Positions 19,499 through 27,172 of a stretch of 64,000 nucleotides of DNA are shown here, piece after piece. The notes beneath the pieces are model-generated. The model ran no database searches and was not told the DNA's origin. It was given only the letters and a program-made list of their open reading frames with translations. The translations under genes were made by a program, and so were the position numbers. How positions within the stretch are numbered: the stretch's first letter is position 1; the number at the start of each line of letters is the position of its first letter. The stretch covers positions 5,022,001 through 5,086,000 of the forward strand of contig NZ_AP028878.1 of the NCBI RefSeq assembly GCF_036511935.1, given 5' to 3'. This stretch comes from Marinobacter nanhaiticus D15-8W (GTDB lineage: Bacteria > Pseudomonadota > Gammaproteobacteria > Pseudomonadales > Oleiphilaceae).

Positions 19499-19540
19499 GC
19501 GCAGGCTGAAAGGATCGGAGCCAGCCTGCGCCTGTTTTCA
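19499..19540 (+). terminator. Terminator after the LamB-like porin
   Basis: GCGCAGGCTG and CAGCCTGCGC form a perfect 10-bp stem with a 13-base loop, followed by CTGTTTTC. Confidence 0.8.
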
Positions 19541-19654
19541 TAACCTCACCCTACTGACCCCCTCCCTTTTCAGATGGTAATTTTTCAACGGTTTTCCCCA
19601 CGATATAGAGCCTTATCATAGGGGTTGTGAGCCTTTCACTAGGGAGGTGATGAC

Positions 19655-20248
19655 ATGGCCCGAGACAACCTCAAGGAATACCGCGACAAGCGCGACGTGA
19701 AGCAATCCGGCGAGCCCAAGGGGAAATCTGCCAGCAAGTCCGGAAAACACACGTTCGTGATCCAGAAACACGACGCCAGCCAACTCCATTACGACTTCCG
19801 TCTGGAAATGGACGGTGTCCTAAAATCCTGGGCCGTGCCGAAGGGCCCTTCGTTAGATCCATCGGAAAAACGTCTGGCGGTCGAGGTCGAAGACCATCCC
19901 CTCGACTACGCTGATTTCGAGGGTGTTATCCCCGAAGGCGAATATGGCGGAGGCACCGTCATGGTCTGGGACCAAGGCACCTATAGGAATCTGCGTGAGG
20001 AAGGTGACAAGTCCACTACCATGCAGCAGGCATTCGAGAAAGGGCTGATCGAAGTCTGGCTGGACGGCGAGAAGTTAAATGGCGGCTATGTGCTCAAGCG
20101 TTTCCGCGAAGGGAAGAAACCCCAGTGGCTCCTGATCAAGATGGACGACGAAGGCGCCGATGCCCGCCGCAACCCTACGTCGACGGAGAACAAGTCGGTG
20201 AAGACCGGGCGGGAGATGAAAGCGATCGCGAATGAAGAAAAGGCCTGA
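19655..20248 (+). CDS. Stand-alone LigD-type 3'-phosphoesterase domain protein
   Basis: A 197-residue protein that consists only of the phosphoesterase (PE) domain found at the N-terminus of the NHEJ enzyme LigD. His39, His45, Asp47, Arg49, His81 and Tyr85 have the same spacing as the six active-site residues known in Pseudomonas LigD (offset by 3), and HYDFRLEMDGVLKSWAVPKG and PEGEYGGGTVMVWD are the family signatures. The PE domain trims 3'-phosphates and ribonucleotides from DNA ends. No Ku, ligase or primase domain gene is adjacent. The C-terminus is a charged tail. A good AGGGAGGTGATGAC site precedes the ATG. Confidence 0.9.
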   Translation: MARDNLKEYRDKRDVKQSGEPKGKSASKSGKHTFVIQKHDASQLHYDFRLEMDGVLKSWAVPKGPSLDPSEKRLAVEVEDHPLDYADFEGVIPEGEYGGGTVMVWDQGTYRNLREEGDKSTTMQQAFEKGLIEVWLDGEKLNGGYVLKRFREGKKPQWLLIKMDDEGADARRNPTSTENKSVKTGREMKAIANEEKA

Positions 20249-20302
20249 CCCGTATCGTGGGCGGGGCAAGCTCTCAAGGTATAGGCAACTCTATGCCAGC
20301 GC

Positions 20303-20548
20303 CTAACCCCGCTCACTCATCGCCAACCGTACGCCCAGTGTGATAAAGAGCGCACCGAGTCCGCGGTCCATCCACAGGGCCAGCAGGCGACTCTTGTGCA
20401 GGCCGCCGATCAGTCTTGCGCCGACCAGGACAATGAGCGGTCCGACGACCGCTGCGACGGCGATGAACAGTACGCCGCGCAGAAACAACTGGGCATTGGC
20501 CTGCGGAACGACTCGGGCCTTACGCGAGTCCGCAAAGATGTCGCGAGA
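20303..20548 (-). pseudogene. Remnant: C-terminal fragment of a second LysE/RhtB exporter
   Basis: After the LysE stop codon the same frame stays open for 81 more codons. The last 60 or so residues, LFIAVAAVVGPLIVLVGARL and LWMDRGLGALFITLGVRLAM, look like the final two membrane segments of a LysE-family transporter, with no N-terminal half. The simplest reading is a former tandem pair that lost the middle by deletion. A TTG could start a 61-residue peptide, but I would not expect a functional product. Confidence 0.65.
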
Positions 20549-21175
20549 TCATACGGGTCGACGGGCCAACAGGGCCCATATGCCAGCGGATGTCAATAAC
20601 GAACCGCCGGTCACATTGAACCACCGCTGGGCGCGGCCCGAGGTGAGCAGTCGCCGGGCCGAGGACGCGAAAAGGGCGTAGACTGCCGCGTTCAGGGCGC
20701 CCAATACAACGAATGTGGTCCCCAACAGCCAGAGCTGCCCCGTACTACCCGGCCCCGGGGTAACGAACTGCGGCAGGAAGGCAATAAAGAAAACGATGCC
20801 CTTGGGATTGAGAGCAGTCACCACGTAGGTGCTGGTGAACAGCCGCCTGAGGGAGGTTGGCTGCGATGTCGCCGCAACGGTCACCGGGGAGACGCCCGAG
20901 CGCAGCAATTTGACCCCGAGGTAAAGCAGATAGAGTCCGCCGATGACCTTGACCACGGTAAACCAGAAGGCCGAGGCAGCCATCAGTGCCCCCAGACCCA
21001 CCATCGATGCGAACACTGCGGTAGCGTCACCAAGCGCCACCGCGCTGACCAGTGCAAGAGTTGCCCGTGCGCCATGACTGACGGCATAACTGATCACCGC
21101 AAGTATGGTTGGTCCCGGGATCACCAGGAGTATGGTTGATGCGGCGACGAAGGCCAGCCAGGTTTCCAGGGTCAT
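20549..21175 (-). CDS. LysE/RhtB-family amino-acid exporter
   Basis: A 208-residue membrane protein with about six hydrophobic segments. Family signatures are the N-terminal LLVIPGPTILAVISYAV with the PGP motif, GLYLLYLGVKLLRSG, and ALNPKGIVFFIAFLPQFV with the NPK motif. Members export amino acids or related metabolites, such as homoserine, threonine or lysine; the substrate is not predictable. I use the ATG at 21175, with AGGAGAG five bases upstream, not the upstream ATG at 21196. The C-terminal tail of another LysE protein follows in the same frame immediately after the stop. Confidence 0.88.
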   Translation of the reverse strand: MTLETWLAFVAASTILLVIPGPTILAVISYAVSHGARATLALVSAVALGDATAVFASMVGLGALMAASAFWFTVVKVIGGLYLLYLGVKLLRSGVSPVTVAATSQPTSLRRLFTSTYVVTALNPKGIVFFIAFLPQFVTPGPGSTGQLWLLGTTFVVLGALNAAVYALFASSARRLLTSGRAQRWFNVTGGSLLTSAGIWALLARRPV

Positions 21176-21228
21176 GCTCTCTCCTAGAGGAACCATGTCA
21201 TCATGTTCTAAGCCCGAGCTTTCGACAT

Positions 21229-21471
21229 TCAGCGCCGGTTGTCAGCTCGCGGATCTCGCCGGGAAGAAAGGGCAAACCCGATAATGAGGAATGTTGGCCA
21301 GACACAGTAGGCAGGAAACCATTGCGACCACCAGTCTGGCGAGAAGAAGGCCGCGGAAGGCTTGTGGAAGATCATCACGGCGACCAGGTTGGTGACCAAC
21401 GCGGCGATCAGCCCAAACGCGCCGCTAATCAGGAAGGTACGACCTACACGCTCCTGCCTTGAATCACTCAT
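21229..21471 (-). CDS. Small membrane protein of unknown function
   Basis: An 80-residue protein with two hydrophobic segments (GAFGLIAALVTNLVAVMIF and the region around FPAYCVWPTFLIIGFAL) separated by a short tryptophan-rich loop (FSPDWWSQW). The ends are charged (SDSRQERVGR and SSRRDPRADNRR), giving a likely hairpin topology with both ends inside. AGGGGGGAA precedes the ATG. The family resembles uncharacterised DUF2798-type membrane hairpins, but I cannot assign it with confidence. It lies 53 bases upstream of the LysE gene on the same strand. Confidence 0.6.
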   Translation of the reverse strand: MSDSRQERVGRTFLISGAFGLIAALVTNLVAVMIFHKPSAAFFSPDWWSQWFPAYCVWPTFLIIGFALSSRRDPRADNRR

Positions 21472-21538
21472 CAGCTGTTCCCCCCTACCCGTTGGTACAC
21501 GTTTTTCTGTTCAGGATCCGCTCGTGCGTGACTTTGGT

Positions 21539-21940
21539 CTAGTCTTCTTCGATCGGCACCAACATGTTGGCATCCCGCGCCAGCAGCCAGCGACCGTTCT
21601 CTTTTCGCAGTACAGACAGGGTATTGCCAGCGCGTTTCATGGTGGGCGCATCGCCCGGCGGCGTAACAGTGACTGAGAGCGTCGTCCACATGTAGGCCCA
21701 ATCGCCAATCACCTGGATTTCTTCGATTTCGCTGGTACCATCGAAGTCCGGCAAGCCTTCCTCGGATTGTTCCCGAGCCGCCTTGGCGAACGTTTCCTTA
21801 CCAACCATTGGCGGCTGGCCCGCGACCAGGAAGACCACATCGTCCGCCATCAGGCTCAGCACGGCGTCGATGTCCCCCTCCCGGGTCGCGTCGATCCAGG
21901 TCCGCACCAATTGTCGAATCGCCTGCTCGTCATCGGCCAT
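21539..21940 (-). CDS. SgcJ/EcaC-type NTF2-like protein
   Basis: A 133-residue single-domain protein. The N-terminal EQAIRQLVRTWIDATREGDIDAV, then VLSLMADDVVFLVAGQPPM and a C-terminal RKENGRWLLARDANML, are the hallmarks of the SgcJ/EcaC group of SnoaL-like/NTF2-like proteins (also DUF4440). These form cone-shaped dimers with a pocket for small ligands; enzymatic roles are mostly unproven. The ATG at 21940 is preferred, with CGGAG seven bases upstream. It sits in a run of small accessory genes on the minus strand. Confidence 0.82.
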   Translation of the reverse strand: MADDEQAIRQLVRTWIDATREGDIDAVLSLMADDVVFLVAGQPPMVGKETFAKAAREQSEEGLPDFDGTSEIEEIQVIGDWAYMWTTLSVTVTPPGDAPTMKRAGNTLSVLRKENGRWLLARDANMLVPIEED

Positions 21941-22066
21941 TGCCACGCTCCGTGATTCACTCTATGTCGCCAACGGGTTCAACACTATACGATCAGCTTC
22001 CGTTACTCCAGCAGCGGAAACGGGTCCTCCCGATCGTCGTGACCCGTCAAAACAACGACCGGTCAC

Positions 22067-22564
22067 TCATTCCCGGTAGATGGACAACTCCCGTTCTCGG
22101 CGCTTCCTGTTCCGGTCCTGGACCGACTCGATGGCATCGATATAGGCAATGTAGTCGGCGGGCAGGCCGTTTTCCCGCGCGCCGGCCAGCACGTGGTGCT
22201 TATACCAGCTGTAGGGTTTCCAGGAAGGATCAATATGGCGTGCGACGTAAAGACAGACGCTGAAACGCTCACCGTCGGCGGCGACCACTTCAGCCTGTTT
22301 TTCACGGTAGCCAAAGCCCAGACCTTCTATACGGTCCAGTCTCCGTTTATCCTCCGCCGAGATTTCGAAAACGACACCGAATACCCGGTCATTGGCATCA
22401 CCGGTCAGGACTGCATCGCATTTGGCGGAACGGTCCTTGAGGCTTACCTTGTGAAATCGTAACGAGTGCTCGTGTAACGCCGCCACAGCCACAAACCGGG
22501 CCGATTCAACCCGGGCAGCGAGGCGGCGAAAGGACATATTGGAACCGTAGGAAAAGCAAAGCAT
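22067..22564 (-). CDS. Gamma-glutamylcyclotransferase-like protein
   Basis: A 165-residue protein starting MLCFSYGSNM, the glycine-rich YGSN motif that binds the gamma-glutamyl carboxylate in this fold. A likely catalytic acid is the glutamate in LDRIEGLGFGY. FHKVSLKDRSAKCDAVL and PYSWYKHHVLAGARENGLP match bacterial members. The expected reaction is release of 5-oxoproline from gamma-glutamyl amino acids, but relatives with other amide substrates exist. It starts 12 bases after the stop codon of an EF-hand protein gene, so the two are very likely cotranscribed; why they are paired is unknown. Confidence 0.85.
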   Translation of the reverse strand: MLCFSYGSNMSFRRLAARVESARFVAVAALHEHSLRFHKVSLKDRSAKCDAVLTGDANDRVFGVVFEISAEDKRRLDRIEGLGFGYREKQAEVVAADGERFSVCLYVARHIDPSWKPYSWYKHHVLAGARENGLPADYIAYIDAIESVQDRNRKRRERELSIYRE

Positions 22565-22576
22565 GCACGCTCCACT

Positions 22577-23005
22577 TTAAGAGCCTTCGGTCTGTTCCCG
22601 AACTTTCTCACGCTTTTCGACGCCCGTCGGGCAATCCGTGCATTTCCACTGACGCTGGCCCTCCCGGGGATCATCGAATTCGTCCGGCGTCACCACGCCA
22701 TCACCGTTATTGTCATACATGTTGAGGACTCGCATGCCGCGATCACTCTCCTCTCCTTCGACGCCACCCTGGGACCCTGCAGCGGGAGCGCCAAAGGCGC
22801 TCAACTCGTCCTCATTGAGTTCGCCATCACCGTCCTTGTCGAGATGCTGGAAGCTATCCCGCGGCGACGAGGCATTGTCGCTCTGTGCCAATAGCAGGGG
22901 GGCGGTGTCCGCCTGGGCCACCTGATGACTCGAACTGTCCTGTGACCAAGCGATGGGCGCGTAAAACCCAGTGATCAGTAGCGCTGTTGCGATCGTTTTG
23001 AACAT
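22577..23005 (-). CDS. Secreted EF-hand protein (paralogue 1)
   Basis: A 142-residue protein with a signal peptide (MFKTIATALLITGFYAPIAWS, cut near AWS|QD). Two EF-hand calcium loops are clear: DKDGDGELNEDE at about residue 56 and DNNGDGVVTPDE at about residue 98. A C-terminal CTDC pair may form a disulfide. It shares the layout of the proteins at 23085 and 24282: F-x-x-LD-x-D-x-DG-x-L, then ELxAxGAPAAG, then a second loop. It is likely a periplasmic calcium-binding protein. AAAGGAGA precedes the start. The gamma-glutamylcyclotransferase-like gene follows 12 bases later. Confidence 0.85.
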   Translation of the reverse strand: MFKTIATALLITGFYAPIAWSQDSSSHQVAQADTAPLLLAQSDNASSPRDSFQHLDKDGDGELNEDELSAFGAPAAGSQGGVEGEESDRGMRVLNMYDNNGDGVVTPDEFDDPREGQRQWKCTDCPTGVEKREKVREQTEGS

Positions 23006-23084
23006 GTCGACTCTCCTTTGTCGTACTTTTGTCGTAGGTGTACCGCGATACGTGCTTCAGGCAAGCAACACTTCCGGCTGAGGC

Positions 23085-23423
23085 CTACCACCAGTTCTGG
23101 TCCTTGCCGGCTGCTTCCCCACCTTCCTGTAATTCGCGTATGTCGACCTTGCCGTCATCGTTCTCGTCCAGCACCCGTAGGATCTTCTCACCCCGGTCCT
23201 GCGCTGCACCTGCGGCTGGCGACCCATAAGCATCCAGTTCGGACTGGTCAAGCAAGCCGTTATTGTCGCGGTCCAACTGCTTGAATGTCTTGTGGCGTTC
23301 CAAATCGCCTACTTCACCCATCGGCTCACTGTCCTCACCACCCGGACTCGTTTGCTGGGCCGATAGCGGTATTGCCACCATGATCGAACCGGTTACGCCA
23401 AGCGTCATCCATAAACGTTTCAT
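23085..23423 (-). CDS. Secreted EF-hand protein (paralogue 2)
   Basis: A 112-residue protein from the ATG at 23423 (AGGAGA seven bases upstream); a longer open frame upstream is not protein-like. A signal peptide ends near SAQ|QTS. EF-hand loops are DRDNNGLLDQSE and DENDDGKVDIRE, each with acids at the calcium-ligand positions. The linker SELDAYGSPAAGAAQD is close to that of the paralogue at 24282. It ends NWW, again like the paralogue's SNW. It probably binds calcium in the periplasm; no partner can be inferred. Confidence 0.85.
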   Translation of the reverse strand: MKRLWMTLGVTGSIMVAIPLSAQQTSPGGEDSEPMGEVGDLERHKTFKQLDRDNNGLLDQSELDAYGSPAAGAAQDRGEKILRVLDENDDGKVDIRELQEGGEAAGKDQNWW

Positions 23424-23732
23424 AGCGGTCTCCTGTTCGCTTTCCCTTAGCATAGCGCAGCAGTTCGGCATGCTGATGCTTGATGTACTGACGGCAATGC
23501 AGGCGTGAAGGACAACCGGAGTGCCCATTCGGAACGTGGGGCAACGGCCAAATCGATCCCGCGAACGCTATATCCCCGGGAGACCACAGATTAGGCATAT
23601 CGCTGACGTGGTAGCACCGACTGCCCGATGCGGGCGCCGCAGAGCACAGCCCGCGGCGCCGGTAAAATTTACCGAAATCGACGAACGAGACATGGAGGAA
23701 TCGTAATGGCACCGGCGTATAGGCCGTTCGGG
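23424..23732. other. Intergenic interval with a 15-bp palindrome
   Basis: No gene is seen. CGGTAAA-A-TTTACCG at 23660-23674 is a perfect 7-bp inverted repeat around one base, of a size typical for an operator. The part CGGTAAAATTTA recurs at about 24869 upstream of the third EF-hand gene's neighbour. The role is unknown. Confidence 0.4.
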
Positions 23733-24086
23733 TTACGTTTCCACGACGATCTCAAAGCCGCCGAAGATCATCCGTTTACCATCGAACGGCATCTGGCTCA
23801 TATCCATCTGCATGCGGTCGTCCTCCATGGACTTCTTCATCCCCTCATCCCGGGCACTACGGGAAGGCCAGAGGATCCAGGCGAAGACGATCTTCTCCCC
23901 CTCCCGACGTTGGACTGCCATGGGAAAGGACGTCACTTTGCCTTCAGGTACGTCGTCCTCCCAGCATTCCACGACCTGGAGCGCGCCGTGGTCCTTGAAA
24001 ATGCCGGCGGCGAGCTTGGCGACCTCGATGTAGGCGTTCTTCTTTTCAGCGGGAACAACGACTATAAAACCATCAACGTAGGACAT
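23733..24086 (-). CDS. DUF1428 (YbaA-like) protein
   Basis: A 117-residue protein beginning MSYVDGFIVVVPAEKKNAY, the characteristic opening of the DUF1428/YbaA family, with ALQVVECWEDDVPEGKVTSF and a C-terminal MPFDGKRMIFGGFEIVV that also matches. These are ferredoxin-like dimeric alpha/beta-barrel proteins related to antibiotic-biosynthesis monooxygenase folds; no function is established. The ATG at 24086 has GGGGAGA seven bases upstream, so I reject the longer start at 24110. Confidence 0.88.
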   Translation of the reverse strand: MSYVDGFIVVVPAEKKNAYIEVAKLAAGIFKDHGALQVVECWEDDVPEGKVTSFPMAVQRREGEKIVFAWILWPSRSARDEGMKKSMEDDRMQMDMSQMPFDGKRMIFGGFEIVVET

Positions 24087-24281
24087 GGTATTTCTCCCCA
24101 TCAGCAACATTTCGACTATCGGTATTCACTCGTTAGTCGAACGGCGGTGGAAGAAATCGACATTTGATCTTCTGTCGCGCTCAAAAAGTGACAAGCAATA
24201 AGAGGGGAGATCGGCAGGAACCGCGTCTTCAAAATGGAGGGTCTCGCCGGTAGGCGCGAGACCCATTGGCATGAGCTGCAA

Positions 24282-24653
24282 TTACCAGTTACTTTCTCCG
24301 GTTTGGCTCTCTTGAGCCTGCTGCAGCTCTTCCCGGCTCACCGAGCCGTTTCGATCTTCATCGAGACGTTGCATAGCCTGCTCACCGCGGTTCTTCGCAC
24401 TTGTCTGCTGCCCGGCAGCCGTGGCGCCGTAAGCATTCAGTTCGGACTCGCTGAGCTGGCCATCATTATCCTGGTCCAATTGGTCAAAAGACCTGCCTTG
24501 CCCGCTTTGGGTACCAGCCTGATCCATCTGCTGGTTCTGGCCAGCATTGCCAGCATTACCCGAGTGCCGGGCTTGATTGCCCTCGCCTGCGAACGCTGGT
24601 GAGGCGGCGAGTGCCGAGGTAACGGTCATTACAACAAACAACTTCCTGATCAT
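24282..24653 (-). CDS. Secreted EF-hand protein (paralogue 3)
   Basis: A 123-residue protein with a signal peptide (MIRKLFVVMTVTSALAASPAFA, cut near AFA|GEG). After a low-complexity stretch rich in Asn, Gln and Gly (residues 25-52) come EF-hand loops DQDNDGQLSESE and DEDRNGSVSREE joined by the LNAYGATAAGQQ linker also found in paralogue 2. It ends SNW. The Gln/Asn-rich insert is unlike the other two paralogues. AAAAGGAGA precedes the start. It probably resides in the periplasm. Confidence 0.85.
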   Translation of the reverse strand: MIRKLFVVMTVTSALAASPAFAGEGNQARHSGNAGNAGQNQQMDQAGTQSGQGRSFDQLDQDNDGQLSESELNAYGATAAGQQTSAKNRGEQAMQRLDEDRNGSVSREELQQAQESQTGESNW

Positions 24654-24927
24654 CGTGCTTCTCCTTTTATCTCGATTCCATTCTCTGCCTGATCTGGCAG
24701 TAGCACTTAATCGCTTTTCGTACGCCTTATGAGGCAGTACATCCGAGAGAGTGCAAGTGATATGCCGACACCACCCTCATCGGGCGGCAGCCTCCCTCGG
24801 CGGCGCTCTTTTCGTGCTTGCGCGTGCACGAAAGGGAATCTGGTAGGCGGAGAGAGACCGTACCGTCGGTAAAATTTATGAGGAAGCCGTAAGTCTTACC
24901 TACGGGCGCTATCTGGACACCAAGGCT

Positions 24928-25842
24928 TCAGTAACCGCCCGCGGATTGAAGAGCCCACAGATGAGCAGCGACCAGCGCGCGCCAAGGGGAGAAGCCCTCC
25001 AGCCAGATCCGGGCCTCTTTCTCCGTCAGCTTCTCCTCCCGCCCCAACAGCGACTGGAGGTTACGCCTGACCGCCACGTCGCCATGCAGGGAACCGTCCA
25101 TCCAGCCGAATCCACGCAGCAGCGCGTAGCTGATGGTCCAGGGACCGATACCGCGAACCTGGCGCAACTGCTCTTCAATGGTTTCGGCCGGTGTGTCGTG
25201 GAGCCAACTGTCCAGCGGCAATGATCGTTGCTCGATCTGTTCGCTAATGGCCAGGATGGTTCCGGCCTTGGTGCGTGACAGCCCCGTGGCCCGCAAAATT
25301 TCCAGGTCCACGTCGACAACTGCGCTGGCATCGGGAAAGCACCACAACCCGCTGCTGTGCTGGCGCCCGACCGCCTGGATAAAACGGCGCCGGATCGATA
25401 CTGCGGCACCGACGCTGATTTGCTGCCCGATAATCGCCCAACACAGGGCTTCGAACGGCGTAGCAGTCTGGGGTACCCGCAGACCGGCGTTGCGCGCGAT
25501 CACCGGTCCCAACTGCGGATGATCGCGCAGGGTTTGCTCGAATAACTCCACCGGCTGGGTCAGGCCGAGCATGCGCCGGACCATTTGCTCCAGTTCAGAG
25601 GATTGGGCTGAGCGGGTACCCCCGTCCTCAGCAAGGAACGCGATGGCTTTGTTCGCATGGAACTCGATGCTTAAACGGGCGGGCTTGCCGTCCCAGAGGA
25701 TACCTTTGTGCAGTTGGCTCTCGGTCACCTGCTCGGCAATCTGCTCCGTATCCCGCTGGTGAAAGGCCAGGACATCGTCGGCGCGAAAATTGGCAGGCAG
25801 CGGGATACTACAGATCAGCGCGTTCGGATCCGGTTTCGGCAC
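24928..25842 (-). CDS. alkA: DNA-3-methyladenine glycosylase II, AlkA type
   Basis: A 304-residue protein. The C-terminal two thirds carry the helix-hairpin-helix of the glycosylase superfamily: LRQVRGIGPWTISYALLR, then FGWMDGSLHGDVAVRR, whose aspartate (near residue 257) is at the catalytic position. PFEALCWAIIGQQISVGAA precedes it, as in AlkA. It removes alkylated bases such as 3-methyladenine. The start is a GTG with AGGGGAG seven bases upstream. It lies 52 bases after ada on the same strand and is likely in one operon with it, so probably Ada-induced. This pairing supports AlkA over other HhH glycosylases. Confidence 0.9.
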   Translation of the reverse strand: MPKPDPNALICSIPLPANFRADDVLAFHQRDTEQIAEQVTESQLHKGILWDGKPARLSIEFHANKAIAFLAEDGGTRSAQSSELEQMVRRMLGLTQPVELFEQTLRDHPQLGPVIARNAGLRVPQTATPFEALCWAIIGQQISVGAAVSIRRRFIQAVGRQHSSGLWCFPDASAVVDVDLEILRATGLSRTKAGTILAISEQIEQRSLPLDSWLHDTPAETIEEQLRQVRGIGPWTISYALLRGFGWMDGSLHGDVAVRRNLQSLLGREEKLTEKEARIWLEGFSPWRALVAAHLWALQSAGGY

Positions 25843-25894
25843 GGTATACTCCCCTAATAGTCACGCGTGACGTCGTGACCAATGATAACGACCG

Positions 25895-26980
25895 TCAGAT
25901 GGAAGGAATCGGTCGATCGTTGGCTTCACGTTGCAGCAGCGCACGCTTGCGGTCGACCCCCCAACGATACCCTGAAACACCACCATCGGTACGGACCACC
26001 CGGTGACAGGGAATGGCCACCGCAAGCCGATTGGCAGCGCAGGCCCGGGCCACCGCACGCACCGCCTGAGGCGAGCCGATGCGTTGGGCCACTTCACTAT
26101 AACTCAAGGTCTGCCCTGCCGGGATCTTCTGCAACGCCTCCCAGACCCGACGCTGGAATGCCGTGCCGCGGATATCCAGGGGCAGGTCCAGACCGGTGTG
26201 CGGCGCCTCGATAAAGCCCACCACCCGAGCAACGAGGTCTTCGTAGCCACCATCCCCAGCGAGGAGGTTGGCGGCTGGGAACTGGTCCTGTAGTTCCTGG
26301 ACCAGGATTTCCGCATCGTCGCCGATCAGGATCGCACAAACCCCCTTGTCACTCTGAGCCACCAGGATAGCGCCCAGGTCGCATTCACCCACGGCGAAGC
26401 GAATGTCGGTATCGCTACCGCCCGCGCGATATTGGCTGGGTGTCATGCCCAGCATGCGAGTGGACTGGTCGTAGAAGCGGCCGTTGGAGTTAAATCCCGC
26501 GTCATACAGCGTATCAGTCACCGTTGCCCCTGCTTTCAGCCCGTCCTGTACCCGACGGGTCCGGTGGGCCTCTGCGTAGCCCTTGGGCGTGACTCCGGTC
26601 ACCGCCTTGAAGGTGCGCTGCAGGTGATAGGGGCTCCAGCCGGCGCGCCGGGCCAATTGAGCCAGGCTGGGCGAGGATTCGGCGCATTCGATGTAGCGGC
26701 ACAGGTCGATGACGATCCGCGTGCGCTCTGGCACTGCACGCGGCTCGTTTGGGCGGCAGCGCTTGCAGGGGCGATAGCCGGCCTGCTCGGCCTCGTCGGC
26801 CGTATCATGAAATTCCACATGCTCCGGCTTGGCCAGACGGGATGGACAATCTGGCCGGCAGTAGATGCCGGTGGTGCGCACGGCGTAGACAAAACGGTCG
26901 CCAGCCGCGGGATCGCGGGTCTGCAACGCAGCCCAGCGCGGGTCTTTCAGGGTCCAGGTTTTCTCGTCATGGGTCATCAC
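25895..26980 (-). CDS. ada: Bifunctional Ada: transcriptional activator and methyltransferase
   Basis: A 361-residue three-part protein. The N-terminal zinc domain has Cys41, Cys45, Cys72 and Cys75 in TTGIYCRPDCPSR and YRPCKRCRP; one of these accepts methyl groups from phosphotriesters. An AraC-type helix-turn-helix follows (about 95-180), with TLYDAGFNSNGRFYDQSTRMLG. The C-terminal O6-methylguanine methyltransferase has the active site AIPCHRVV near residue 322. Methylation of the N-terminal cysteine turns Ada into an activator of its own and alkA transcription. An excellent Ada-box match lies 72 bases upstream. Confidence 0.95.
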   Translation of the reverse strand: MMTHDEKTWTLKDPRWAALQTRDPAAGDRFVYAVRTTGIYCRPDCPSRLAKPEHVEFHDTADEAEQAGYRPCKRCRPNEPRAVPERTRIVIDLCRYIECAESSPSLAQLARRAGWSPYHLQRTFKAVTGVTPKGYAEAHRTRRVQDGLKAGATVTDTLYDAGFNSNGRFYDQSTRMLGMTPSQYRAGGSDTDIRFAVGECDLGAILVAQSDKGVCAILIGDDAEILVQELQDQFPAANLLAGDGGYEDLVARVVGFIEAPHTGLDLPLDIRGTAFQRRVWEALQKIPAGQTLSYSEVAQRIGSPQAVRAVARACAANRLAVAIPCHRVVRTDGGVSGYRWGVDRKRALLQREANDRPIPSI

Positions 26981-27051
26981 GGCACGAGCTCCTCAGTCAT
27001 ACCAATGCTACGCCAAATTAACCTGACGGTGGGGATCCCGCACTCCGGCTC

Positions 27052-27064
27052 TTGCGCTTGAATT
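27052..27064 (-). promoter_or_regulatory. Ada box upstream of ada
   Basis: On the minus strand AATTCAAGCGCAA matches the E. coli ada-promoter element AATTAAAGCGCAA at 12 of 13 positions and fits AAT-N6-GCAA exactly. It lies upstream of ada, supporting autoregulation. Confidence 0.72.
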
Positions 27065-27109
27065 CGATAGCCGGTTCTGATGGCTGGTCAGCAGCCCCGG
27101 TATTGATAG

Positions 27110-27139
27110 CCCGGCGCCATTCGTGCCTGAGGCGCCGGG
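27110..27139 (-). terminator. Hairpin after the DUF2059 gene
   Basis: CCCGGCGCC and GGCGCCGGG form a perfect 9-bp stem about 35 bases after the stop codon. The T-run is missing, so termination would be inefficient or factor-assisted. Confidence 0.4.
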
Positions 27140-27172
27140 TGGGACTTCGGATTGGAGGGGGCGGCTCGACGT

